The notes beneath the pieces were generated by a model, which worked only from the letters and a program-made list of their open reading frames with translations, was not told the origin of the DNA and did no database searches. The translations under genes and the position numbers were made by a program. DNA of 64,000 nt from Kalmanozyma brasiliensis GHG001 (lineage: Eukaryota > Basidiomycota > Ustilaginomycetes > Ustilaginales). The DNA is taken from NCBI RefSeq assembly GCF_000497045.1, contig NW_015961948.1:868001-932000 (forward strand), in the 5' to 3' direction. Of this stretch, positions 38,801 through 47,913 are shown piece after piece. Each line of letters begins with the position of its first letter. The stretch's first letter is position 1.

Positions 38801-39312
38801 TGCTTTCGGACATCTTCGACTTGGCCAAGAAGCACTTTGGCAACAACAGGCTCTTCATCCCCGCGATGCACACCGTCAACCTTCTGCTCGAGAACGGAGC
38901 AACACATGCGGGGATGGATGTGCCGCTTGCACGGCTGCTCAGGATGGTGCTGTCCAACATGGGGAAGGTCAAGAGTGTTCCGAGGTTGACGGCAGCTGCG
39001 ACGGTAAGTGCCAACGTCGTGCTCGCGATACGTCCAGCAGGTGGAAAGGAGGAACTGTTGCCGCTGCTGATCAAGGCGACGCAGGCTTTTTTAACGCACG
39101 AGTTCCCCACGGTGCGAGCGAGGTGCGCGGAACAGCTGTTTGCCGTGCTCTCATCGAGTGTCAGCTTCGACGACGAGGAGGGAGAAGAGAAGATGGAAGT
39201 GTGGGGCGAGCTGGAGATGGTGCTGCTAGATACGAAGTGGGACTCCACCACGGAGAGGTTTGAAGAGCCGGTGGGCGTCATGACAGCAGCATTGCCACGT
39301 CTTCTGACATGA
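35821..39312 (+). CDS. TBCD: Tubulin-folding cofactor D
   Basis: A HEAT/ARM-repeat protein of 1163 residues, close to the usual size of cofactor D (Cin1/Alp1). It works with cofactors A, B, C and E and Arl2 in assembling alpha/beta-tubulin dimers. Diagnostic segments are RCWELRYVCLLWLSLICMIPFDL (about 150, split here), the HKDTLVRYSAAKGLARLSDR repeat (about 360), VLEGDLSSVSEHTWQGGCLA (about 395) and the VGSNVRDAACYVVWALAR block (about 455). The first in-frame ATG is at 35821; the frame is open further up without an ATG. 288 bp separate it from the divergent methyltransferase start. Confidence 0.94.
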   Translation: MQSTDSMVDDPSIVIEERELIRFERADEYLSLLTSLVNPLDSTSTSSTPSFGPDETLSKLLSILDEYQDQSHLLDPYLERIVSPPVEALQRHVRSSSSLPPAAVVRLSKLVYTYTKVRGYKTILHYFPHEVADLPATLSFLEDLVAADDVRCWELRYVCLLWLSLICMIPFDLAKFDRPDSTSTTGERIAAVAEHFIASPGKERDAAAVVLGRLFQRNDRRNQFPAFLSKRLQAVKGEDASLFEATGVLQALCEVLKTSEPAFVLTHLADLETVIDAYDTHPNSALTNDGLITKYKTKLTARLALKLLRPRARRHANKYHVLGHPSAALPIEPEDEDESDISESTEPLISTLLTSLQHKDTLVRYSAAKGLARLSDRLPTSFLTQVVDAILSLFAINVLEGDLSSVSEHTWQGGCLALAELSRRGLLFGDMLSEALPWVMQALMFDVRRGAHSVGSNVRDAACYVVWALARSNDVESIRPHAVELARRLVCVATTDRDVSIRRAASAAFQESVGRLGLFPRGIEVIRLTDFYAVSVRRCAVRECAVGVAAFEEYRGYLVDHLVEKVTVHWDPAMRRLGAQAVALIAMHDPRTLLPELAARVGKRVATSDNAVLHGTLLTLAELSRLSQTLSDDHALVGEEVRTTCFVLLDKVRPTMFRSLGAAPLLEAACALIGAAIPAHTTSSANETQTWEKILNFALARPEETVHIAVADTIAHLSRCVDISSKVRSTLQSWSTLTLPQQQSNALLLGAVDFGHDSRLLQDVVGHLMALTRPSTKTMATPMYSSNIEVRRNASDSLTRALVNLRDFAQMCTPDLLNRALQSLVGGLEDYATDQRGDVGSWVRLSCIAGLRDVLKLCRRHARQIDRAQLDEAVGGMWKQAAERIDHVRCAAGTAVLCLYRAYQGDEVRPQGYDVIEVAFGPLNTDESELEQIFKNPTKAFRAVTRLLLIPAYRSPILHGLVLSVGSKSDLGERIIGPALADLTASTSYTLTALLSDIFDLAKKHFGNNRLFIPAMHTVNLLLENGATHAGMDVPLARLLRMVLSNMGKVKSVPRLTAAATVSANVVLAIRPAGGKEELLPLLIKATQAFLTHEFPTVRARCAEQLFAVLSSSVSFDDEEGEEKMEVWGELEMVLLDTKWDSTTERFEEPVGVMTAALPRLLT

Positions 39313-39426
39313 TCAAATCGTAATCGATCAAACCGTGTCGTTCGCTATCTCGTTTTCAAGCCTTGGTCAAGGGATCTATTGAGTACGCTGAACAAGTCTA
39401 GAAACGACCCTGTTGAGATACGAAGC

Positions 39427-42400
39427 CTATCCTTCCTTCGAATCGATCACGCTCTCGTAGAGCAAGCTCATGCACAGCTCGTAGTTGGTGGGTATATGAT
39501 CGCGCAACATGCTCTTGGCGAAGATGGGCTCGGAAAACCGCTTGACCACATCCTCGCAGTATCGCAGGATGACACGGTGCGCCTCGGCTCTCCGTTCGCC
39601 CTGAGACTCTTTGGACCGGTCGAAGACGATGTCGCTGTCAGGACTCATCGACGGCGTGACAAAGACGGCAAAGCTTTCGATGCAGTACACGTCGCCGGGC
39701 GGGTAGAGCTTGTCCGAGTCCATGTCGGCACGGATCGTCTTGATGAGCGACCAGAGCCAGTCCGCCAATTCGACGTCTCCTCCACCCTGCTGTCCGGACA
39801 GTTGCGGTGTTGAGGGGGAGGTCCGCACCTGTCCGCCGCCAGAAGAGTAGGAGAAGGGATCTAGCTCGTCTTCCTTCAGATTCGGATCGGTGTAGTTGGA
39901 GTCGGTGGCGAGATTGCGTGTCTTTCCCTTGATCAGCTCTTCGCGGCTCAGCTGCACTTCTCTTTCTGCGAGCGGGATCTCCTGCGGTCTAGGCGGCTCT
40001 AGAGAGGCGAGGTGCTCCGGTGTCTTTTGCTTGAATCCGAGAGTCGAGCGAAGGGCCGATCGTTTCCGGTACGTGCCGATCACACGCGTGATGATCTCGC
40101 GGGCTACATCCGAGTCGCTCTCCACGCTTAAGGCATGTGCAATGTTCTTGAAGTCGCGCACCATGCCGAGTGAGAGTGTCGGCACAAAATCATGACCGTG
40201 AATGATGCTGGTGACCAGTCCCTTGCAGTGTGCCGATAAGTCCGGAGAAGCCACAGCCGGCACGCCGTACGCGTAAGCGTGAATGGGCCGACCAGGTGGC
40301 AGTCCGCTATCGAGCGAGGTAACGAATGGCGTGTGGATCTTAGGATGTTGAGCCGTTTTGCCATGTTGTGCCCTTCGACGCAAGACTTGCTGTCGGAAGA
40401 GATCCGCTGGGCAACTCAGCTCTACAGCTGCGAGCGCTGCTACTCCGCCACCTAGCGAGTGTCCCGTGAGGACGAGACCGTAGTCCGGATTGTCCTCCAA
40501 AGCGAGCCGAAGTGTTTGCATGACTGTGCTGTTTTCGTTGCATAGCCTGCGCGTGCTCGCAAGCATCCCCGAGTGTACCTGGTATTGCTTGTCTGATCTT
40601 CCTCCTTCCACGGCGATGGTCTCGAAGTCGCACGTCAGATCCGTCAGAATATCGCTGAGACCCATCGTGCCACGACAGGTCAGCACCACTGCTTGAGCCG
40701 CATCATCGACAGCGACGTAGTTGACGAGCGGAGACATTTGCTCCGTGAACAGTGGCTGGGCCTCGGAAAAGCTGTTAAGGAGAATGCAGTCGACTGGGAT
40801 GCCGACGTGATGAGCAAATGCCCAGACGTTGGCGTGATGCTTGCTCGTGTCTGGGAAGAAGTAGTCCAGACTCCCGATGCCGAGGATTCGCATAAAGTTC
40901 TGACCGTACGCTGCGGATGAGTATCGCATGAAGCGGCGAAGGTTTTCGACCAAGTGAGCTCGTGGGAACGCTGTTGGATCGTGACCGTGCTTGCCGTTGT
41001 CGATGTCGTCGGGGGCCGCCAGGCTGGACACTTGTGTGCGCGAGGCAAAGGAGCGCATCGAAGTGATGGACGGCGCTCGACTGCGACGCTTGCTTTCGCG
41101 TATCGATCCTCTCGGTGTCGGAGGGACAAAGGCTGTCATGTCCAAGTCGGTCTGGAACAGGGTGTGCTGCGAAGCGCCTCGCTGCGAAATGGACGGTCGC
41201 TCCTTCATGACTGTACGAGGACTCGTCATGTTGAAAACGGCTCCACCTATCCTTCGCTTCGTCACCATAGCCTCTGATTCCGAGGTCACTTGCGGAATGC
41301 ACTTGGACTTTCCGGGTGAGGACAAGGGTGCTGCAAGCATGGATGGCGTCGCCCGAAGGGAGCTGCTTGTGCCTGTGGGCGCATTCAGATGTATGCTCGA
41401 CAGCGGAGCAACACGGCGCTCTCGCGACTGCGGAGTCGAATCGATCCCTGCTTCTGAGTGATGTTCGCCTTTGAAGGGCTGTTTGGCACGTTTAAGGACC
41501 TTGCTGATTCCGCGTCCCAGACCTGGGCCTTTGCCATTCGCGACTTCTCGGCTGGCTTCCTCATTGCTCTGCCCTTGCTTGCTGTCTACCAAGATGTCTG
41601 TCGAGTCCATTGATGCGTGGATAGCAGTAAGAATGGGACTGACCGGAGGAGCAGCGGAGATGTTTGTCGACCCCGGGCTCCTTGATCGCCGAATGACTTT
41701 TCGTGAGCCAACAGGTGACAGCGTCGAATCGGCTCGGGATGCCGCATCAACCAAGTCGTCGTCTGTCTCGTCGACTTCGATCTTTCGAATGGTCTTGCGT
41801 CTCTGGATCAGCTTCTTGGTGATTGTCTTGAGGACCACGGGCATCTTTGATGCGCCGCTGTTCTTGCCGTCTGCGATTTCCTGATGACCATTTCGTGCTT
41901 CAGGGATCGTCAACTCATACTTGCCTTCCGCGGCACTACCAGCCGGTGCGAGAAGGAGAGATGGTTGTTCTCGACAGACTTCAGCGTCCGGGCTGAAGTT
42001 TGGCTTCGTACGTATCTCGCACCATTCTTCATCTTCTTGAAGGTTGCTCTCGATGCGGTCCTCGAAAACCGAACGTGTCTCTATGCCGCTCTTGGAGCAG
42101 GTCACTTGACGCTGTAGCATGCCTGGGCTGGGCATCGGGAGGTTGCGAGTCTCCTTACTATCCGAGAAGGGTTCTCCTGCCAATCTGCTCGAGAGGCTAG
42201 GTGACCTTGGCGACATGCTTGTCTGTTCGACAGTGGTGACGGTCTCGATGGTCTCGATGACTTCCGTTGTGATCTCGTATACGGTTTCTCGATTGCCGTC
42301 TGTTCGATTGGTCTTGCGTATCCGGCGGAAGTGTTGTTTTGGCATGGAGGACGCCTCTGGCAGTACGACTCCATCGCGAAGCTGGTCGTCGGTATATTGC

Positions 42401-43830
42401 TGAAGTTGTTGGCGAAGATGAGCAGGAAGCTGATCGTCGGTGAGGTTGGATGAGATGGAGGCATCACCATCATCACCGACGAGAAAGTTGAGGTCTGCGA
42501 TCAAAGAGGCGTCATCTGCGTCATCGACCTCCATGTCAGAGTCTCCAGCCATCGATGTCGCTCGACTGGGCTTCCAAGCAGTGCGCTGAGATGTCGAAGG
42601 GTCGATGTCGGTCAGGCAGAGACCGTCACCAAGAAAGCCCCTGGACCGAGAAGAAGGCAGATACATACCGCTAGCGGAGCTCTTGAGTGCTTGTTCTGAT
42701 GGATCGAGTAGCGACGCCGTTCTGCGGGGTGGCGACATGAGGGACAGCGTCTCGAGCCCCTCGGCAGCGGACGCGAGCAATGCGGCCGGACGACTGCGGA
42801 TAAAGTTGCCTGATCCGACCATGAGGGAGCGCCAGCTTTTCGCCTCGACTTCGCCGAGCACAGTGCAGTCGTAGACGACGCGCATCTTCATGCTTTTCGC
42901 GCTGCGCTTGTAGGTCGAATTCTGCAAGACAGCAAAGGCGGTGACCGCTTTGGTGAGCTTGTTGAGGAGGGAGAGCATATTGTCGTTGGCAAAGCGTGGA
43001 TCGTTGTTGACCTCTCCGCGTACGAGGCTGATAAAAGAAGCAAGCGCACGAGAAGTCTCGTTGGAGCCAAAAATACCGTCGATAGTCCGCACCGACTCGT
43101 CAGCGACAGCAATGCCTGCAGTGAGAGTGGTGCCCACCAGCTGGAATGAGCCCATGGCAAAGAGCTCTGCCAACGTGAAGGTGTGGTGAATGAGATAGAT
43201 GCCGACTGCTGTATATTTGTCGAGGATGCTGAGAAAGGAGGGACCAGCTGTTGTTCCTGACCTCCCTGTGGTCTTTGCATCCCAAACCTGGCCTGACGTG
43301 AGCGAATGAACGGCTCTTGCGGTCCCTACAGCATTGATGAGGGCTCGACGAGTGATGCCAAGCGAGAAGCCTGTGCTGTTCTTGACCGCCTCGAGGATGA
43401 TCTCGATGAAGAAAGCGGCAGCCTTGAGCGAGACGCGAGCTATGACGGAGAGGTTGGAAACCATTTCAGCGACCTGCTGAGGCAGAAGTGGAGAGGCGGT
43501 GGCATATTTGATGAGGGCGTCACTGGCGCCATAGGCTTGGTGTTTGGTCCAAGCTCGAACGCCGCAAGTGATGGCTACGTGTCTTGGTTCCGTGCCGCAG
43601 TAGGCTACAAGGAGTGGTGCAGGACCGCTGATGATTGCGTTGGAAGGCGTACCTGGACCTGAAGTGTCTGATGTAAGGAAGTCATCGTCCGAGTCCTTGG
43701 CATCATCAACCCATTGGAATGGCTCCGATGTTTGATGGCGGAAGTTGCCATCCGTGCTGAGGCTCGAAGGCATGCGTTCGAGGTCGAGACAGGTGGGATC
43801 CGACGGATCGCGAGGAAGAGGAGCCACCAT
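39427..43830 (-). CDS. Class 3 lipase, sn1-diacylglycerol lipase type
   Basis: A 1467-residue protein with a C-terminal alpha/beta-hydrolase. The nucleophile elbow GHSLGGG is near residue 1120, the probable catalytic Asp is in PAVASPDL near 1193 and His in RDHIPTNYE near 1444. Other DAG-lipase marks are the VDCILLNSFSE and VVLTCRGTMGLSDILTDLTC blocks ahead of the serine and FVPTLSLGMVRDFKNIA after it. The N-terminal region (about 60-310) has hydrophobic, probably membrane-associated helices rather than the clear four-TM bundle of animal DAGL. The middle is a long disordered, Ser-rich spacer. It would release 2-acylglycerol from diacylglycerol at a membrane. ATG 43830 is the first in frame. 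Convergent with TBCD. Confidence 0.87.
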   Translation of the reverse strand: MVAPLPRDPSDPTCLDLERMPSSLSTDGNFRHQTSEPFQWVDDAKDSDDDFLTSDTSGPGTPSNAIISGPAPLLVAYCGTEPRHVAITCGVRAWTKHQAYGASDALIKYATASPLLPQQVAEMVSNLSVIARVSLKAAAFFIEIILEAVKNSTGFSLGITRRALINAVGTARAVHSLTSGQVWDAKTTGRSGTTAGPSFLSILDKYTAVGIYLIHHTFTLAELFAMGSFQLVGTTLTAGIAVADESVRTIDGIFGSNETSRALASFISLVRGEVNNDPRFANDNMLSLLNKLTKAVTAFAVLQNSTYKRSAKSMKMRVVYDCTVLGEVEAKSWRSLMVGSGNFIRSRPAALLASAAEGLETLSLMSPPRRTASLLDPSEQALKSSASGMYLPSSRSRGFLGDGLCLTDIDPSTSQRTAWKPSRATSMAGDSDMEVDDADDASLIADLNFLVGDDGDASISSNLTDDQLPAHLRQQLQQYTDDQLRDGVVLPEASSMPKQHFRRIRKTNRTDGNRETVYEITTEVIETIETVTTVEQTSMSPRSPSLSSRLAGEPFSDSKETRNLPMPSPGMLQRQVTCSKSGIETRSVFEDRIESNLQEDEEWCEIRTKPNFSPDAEVCREQPSLLLAPAGSAAEGKYELTIPEARNGHQEIADGKNSGASKMPVVLKTITKKLIQRRKTIRKIEVDETDDDLVDAASRADSTLSPVGSRKVIRRSRSPGSTNISAAPPVSPILTAIHASMDSTDILVDSKQGQSNEEASREVANGKGPGLGRGISKVLKRAKQPFKGEHHSEAGIDSTPQSRERRVAPLSSIHLNAPTGTSSSLRATPSMLAAPLSSPGKSKCIPQVTSESEAMVTKRRIGGAVFNMTSPRTVMKERPSISQRGASQHTLFQTDLDMTAFVPPTPRGSIRESKRRSRAPSITSMRSFASRTQVSSLAAPDDIDNGKHGHDPTAFPRAHLVENLRRFMRYSSAAYGQNFMRILGIGSLDYFFPDTSKHHANVWAFAHHVGIPVDCILLNSFSEAQPLFTEQMSPLVNYVAVDDAAQAVVLTCRGTMGLSDILTDLTCDFETIAVEGGRSDKQYQVHSGMLASTRRLCNENSTVMQTLRLALEDNPDYGLVLTGHSLGGGVAALAAVELSCPADLFRQQVLRRRAQHGKTAQHPKIHTPFVTSLDSGLPPGRPIHAYAYGVPAVASPDLSAHCKGLVTSIIHGHDFVPTLSLGMVRDFKNIAHALSVESDSDVAREIITRVIGTYRKRSALRSTLGFKQKTPEHLASLEPPRPQEIPLAEREVQLSREELIKGKTRNLATDSNYTDPNLKEDELDPFSYSSGGGQVRTSPSTPQLSGQQGGGDVELADWLWSLIKTIRADMDSDKLYPPGDVYCIESFAVFVTPSMSPDSDIVFDRSKESQGERRAEAHRVILRYCEDVVKRFSEPIFAKSMLRDHIPTNYELCMSLLYESVIDSKEG

Positions 43831-44924
43831 GGTTGTTCGAGATCGGAAGCATAGGGCAGATGGTGGTTGTTGGAGAGGATGACGGCTGTTCACGAGCGAG
43901 AAGGCAGGCGAGACATTGGACGTGGCCCCGGACAGTGGTGGCGATAGGCTGGCTGCGCTGCAAAGCAGGGTCCACGGGCGGGAACAAGATCCGAAGCAAG
44001 ACCGCACGGGCGCCGTGAGCAATCCCACCACGCCTTGCTGGATGCGTTGCTGGCGATGCGAATCTGCCAAAGCGAATGCGTGCGTGTGTGTCGTGGAGGT
44101 GAGCGAAGGAGGTTGATCCGGTGTGTGGAGCACAGCTTTTGCGGGGAAGCCGATGCAGCGCTGACACAACCGATAGGCTGATCCGAATTGGCTTGAGCAG
44201 CAGCAGCAGCAGCGAGGCGCAGTGCAAGCAAGCCAGGTTCAGTCGGCAATCGCCGGTGATGCAACAGACGTGCAGCTGCAAATTGGCGGGAAGGGGATGT
44301 GACAGCGGATGTGAAGCGGATGACAGATAGCGGTGACTTCAAGAAGAGTTGTCAGCCATGCAAACTCACTCAAGCTGTCACACAGCGAATTGGCGTGTCA
44401 GCCAGCGACGCAGACCTGCGTGACAACAAGCGCCACTTTTCTCTTTGCCTTGGGTTACATCAGGCTCAGCGCTACAACACACTCTCTTTGTCGTTGGAGG
44501 TGTATGCGCTCGACATCACTGCTGTAGCTCGACAGCAACGGCCACATCATTCGGAGCATATACGTTGCTTTCAAGGCATAAGCTCGGCAACCAGATAGGA
44601 GACCCTGGTTGCCATGTGTTGGTCTCGTAAAGTGTTGCTTTGGCGAAAAAACACGTTCTTTGCCGCCCGCCCTCGCATGCAGGAAGGTGGCCTGAGCCGC
44701 AACCACAGTTTTCCGAGCAAAAGTCGCCGTTTCACGCTTGCAAAAGATTCCCTAAGACCCTTGTTTGACTGGATCGCCTCAAATCGGGCTGGCTAACAAT
44801 CGAGATGAAAATTTGGAGATGCAGGAAAAAGGTTGACCTTCTCGCCTTCTTGCCAACCCTTCGTAACGACCTACTTCACCCATCCTTCGGCAACACACCT
44901 CTCCAGCAGCACAGTCGATCCGAT
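43831..44924. other. Divergent intergenic region, lipase / SLX9
   Basis: 1.1 kb with both promoters. The lipase frame is open for another 113 codons upstream but contains no ATG. A short GCA triplet run lies near 44195-44213. I see no other gene. An in-frame ATG at 44805 could extend SLX9 by 40 residues. Confidence 0.55.
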
Positions 44925-45665
44925 ATGGTGCGCGCAGACCAAGGCATTCAGGGCCGCTCGGCTCCTCGCGCCAAGTCGCGCTCATCCGCAACAGCTGCGA
45001 TCCGAGCGCGCTCTTCCACCTCGGCACCCAAAGTCGCTGCTGCTCCCCCCACCAAGATCACCAAAGCGGCCAAGCGTGCGATGAAGCGCGCAGAGCTCAT
45101 GGCCAAGGTCGATCCGAAAGCTCGTCCGTCGCTACTTAATCTCGAACCAACAAATGGCACACTGTCCAAATCGTCATTACGGAGGCAGAAGAGGAAGCAG
45201 AAGGAGCAGTTGGCCGGCAACACGACGGGCTTAAAGGATCTCGCAGAGGCGATGGACGAGGTCGCTCAGGAGGTTCAGGGGAGCGACGAAGATGACGAGG
45301 ACGCCTACGACATCGAAGACGGAGGTGATGACGACGATGACATGCTAGAGAAGGCGTCAAGACAGCCTGCGACCTCAGCGTATCCGCTTGTCGGCGCGCA
45401 GAAGACCAAGAAGGACGCAACAGTCACCGAAAAGGCGAGAAAGAAGGCACTGTAAGTGCTTGAATGACCCATGCTGATGCTGACAGAAGACGGCTATCTG
45501 ACTTTTCGTCTCCCATTTCCACCGCACGACAGATCTCTGGAAATGCAACGCCAAAATCTGATTCTCTCGGATCCAGCCTACGCCAGGAATCCGTTCGCCG
45601 CTCTCCGTCTCCATGCACAGAACACACTCGCATTCGACAAGGGCAACCCGAAGCCCAAGCATTGA
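44925..45665 (+). CDS. SLX9: Ribosome biogenesis protein Slx9
   Basis: Exons 44925-45451 and 45533-45665 encode 219 residues. The 81-nt intron has a GTAAGT donor, a CTGAC branch site and a CAG acceptor, and the split codon joins in phase. The N-terminus is basic (residues 1-75) and SSLRRQKRKQKEQL follows near 90. An acidic Asp/Glu tract (about 125-150) precedes the terminal domain. Exon 2 supplies the family ending (RNPFAALRLHAQNTL). Slx9 is a nucleolar factor for small-subunit pre-rRNA processing and 40S export. The start at 44925 matches the short basic N-termini of homologues. Confidence 0.85.
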
Positions 45666-45875
45666 TCGGCCTTCCGACTCCTGACTCACTCGCATCTTCC
45701 TTTGTATTTGTACCCATTTCAATGCATCTTGACCCATCACACGCTCTCGTACTCGACCGTGCCACAGAATGCACACGTTGGATTACAATGACATTGTCAG
45801 GATACATGAAGCATCTAATGGTTCGTAATTGTTCTCGCTGCAATCAAATGATGCAGCTTGAGCGGGGTGAGCTGC

Positions 45876-47913
45876 TCAGGCGCGAGCAGCCACCTCCGGT
45901 GCAGTGCCAGGAGCAGGTGCTGCACGACGCGAGAACTTCATCCTCGCACCGTCCTTGGGGAAGATGGTGGCAATCACCTCGACCTTCTCGCTCAACGGTG
46001 TCACCTCGTGCTCCCAGTTCATCAGCACACTTGCCGTGCCGAGCACAGCGGTGAGGTGCATGTTGGCGTACTGCTGGCCGATGCAGTTGTGAGGACCGCT
46101 GCCAAAGACAAGGTAGTTCTTGGGGTTCTTCTGTGCTGGGTCCGCCTCGTCCAACCATCGCTCCGGCTTGAACTCGTCTGGCTTGGGGTATACGTTCTCA
46201 TCGTGCAACGAATTCCAGAAGCTGGGAATGACCATGCTGCCCTTGGGGACGGTGTAGTTCTTGTCGATGGGGAAGTCCTTGTGGTTGAGGTAGGGGACCA
46301 TGATGACGGGGGGCTTGATTCGAAGCGACTCCTTGACCACCGCTTTGGTGTAGTCCATCTTCTCGATGGCTTCATACGTGAGCGAAGCGTTGACGTCGTC
46401 ACCACGGATACGGTACTGCTCCTCGCGCACCTTGCGCAGGATCTCGGGGCGGTCGGCAACGTGCTGCAAGAGGTAGGTGAGACCCGAGGACATGGCGTCT
46501 TGCGAGGCGAAGAGGAAACTGAGCAGAACCATACCAATCTCGCGGTCGGAAAAGTCGCGCACGAGCACACGGCGCGTCTCGGCCTCCAAGTCGGCGTTCT
46601 CCTTCTGCAGACGAGCGTCAATCATGGCCTTGATCCATGCATCGGTGAGGCAGGTGACCTCCTCGCCTTCGGCCATGCGCTTCTTGCTCTCGCGAGCCGT
46701 GAGCTCGAACCACTTCATCGCAGTCTTGCGCGCCTTGATGGCGTTGTAGACTTTGGTGCCAGGGAAGGCGAAGGGGAAGTTGACGAGCTCGAGGGCGACG
46801 GTGATGAGCCAATAGTTGTCCGAGATCTCCTTGGCGCCCTCGTCGGAAATGTAGTTGCCGCAGAAAACGCGCAGCGAGGTCTCCATGTTGAGGTCACGGA
46901 ACTTCATCATGTAGGGCTGCGGGTTGGGGTTGGAGTCGGCGAGCCATTCGTCAAAGTAGCGCTTGTAGATGGTCTCCTGGATGCCGAGGTAGATTCCGAG
47001 CGCTTTGCGGGTGAAGAGCGTGTTGAGTCCCTTGCGGTAGTCGACGTGCGTCTTGCCGTTGAGGAAGACCCTGTTTTGGTTTGGCAGGAAAAGGGAGAAT
47101 GGAGTCAGTCTGAGCGTTCCAGAGGGCTGTACGGTGCGATGCGCTTGTCGGTGGTGGGGCGCAAAGACGCATGTGCGTCGGCCCAGGGTCGGGCGACCCC
47201 ACGCAGATATGAAGTCCAAGCGGTAAAAAGGTGCCATCTAAGCGCTCGAGCGCGAAGTTTGCGGAGCGATGACAGCGCCCACATTGCATCGGCTGTTCTG
47301 ATGCGCGGAGAAGATGAACTCACCAATTGTCAGCGCAAAGGACCTTCTTGGCGGAAGCGACAAGACATGGCTCAGCGTATGTTGGGCTGTTGAGGATTTT
47401 GCGGGCATACTCGTTGGAGGAAGCAATGACGATGAAGCTGCGGAATGGCCGATCCGATAAGGAGGCGGAAGGGATGAGTCAAAGCGCGTCAGTAAACGGT
47501 CACACTGGACGGATGCATCCGGCCGAGGATGGGATGTGCGCAGAGACGTACATGTTGAAGACGCTGGCAACGCTCAGAGGGCCGGAATTCCAGCCCTCCT
47601 GGTACTTTTCGAGCGACGGATGAAGCGAATCGGCAAACTTGCCAATGACGGGGATGGTCCACTTAGGTCCGGGAAGACCCGCCTTCTTCTTCTGGTAGTT
47701 GTACTGCTCGGCGAGAAGCAGGGTCGCAACCACTGCTAGCACGGCAAAGACGACGGTGGTGCGGTCTGCCTCTTGCAGCGAAGGAACGCGGGTAAGATCG
47801 AGGACCGAAAGCACCTTGCTCAGCGCAGAGTTGGGCTGGAGCAACGGAGCCGACGGAGCGGTGGAGCGCGAGAGGTTGAGGCCGTGCTGGCCAGCGCCCA
47901 AGATGGAAGCCAT
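45876..47913 (-). CDS. ERG5: Sterol C-22 desaturase Erg5 (CYP61)
   Basis: Three exons, 47913-47552, 47437-47324 and 47070-45876, give 556 residues. Introns of 114 and 253 nt have GTACGT and GTGAGT donors, CTGAC branch sites and CAG acceptors; both split codons (Ile, Trp) restore the family sequence. The N-terminal membrane anchor (TTVVFAVLAVVATLLLAEQY, about 60-80) is followed by GLPGPKWTIPVIGKFADSL. The I-helix region reads LLSFLFASQDAMSSG, and KESLRIKPP is the ExxR motif. The haem ligand is the Cys in FGSGPHNCIGQQYA. The enzyme introduces the C22-C23 double bond late in ergosterol synthesis in the ER. Confidence 0.95.

Noticed and set aside
33704..47913. Possible secondary-metabolite cluster (flavin reductase-like, methyltransferase, lipase, P450)
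   Set aside because: The P450 is the housekeeping ERG5 and the genes are interspersed with TBCD and SLX9. No backbone synthase or pathway regulator is present.
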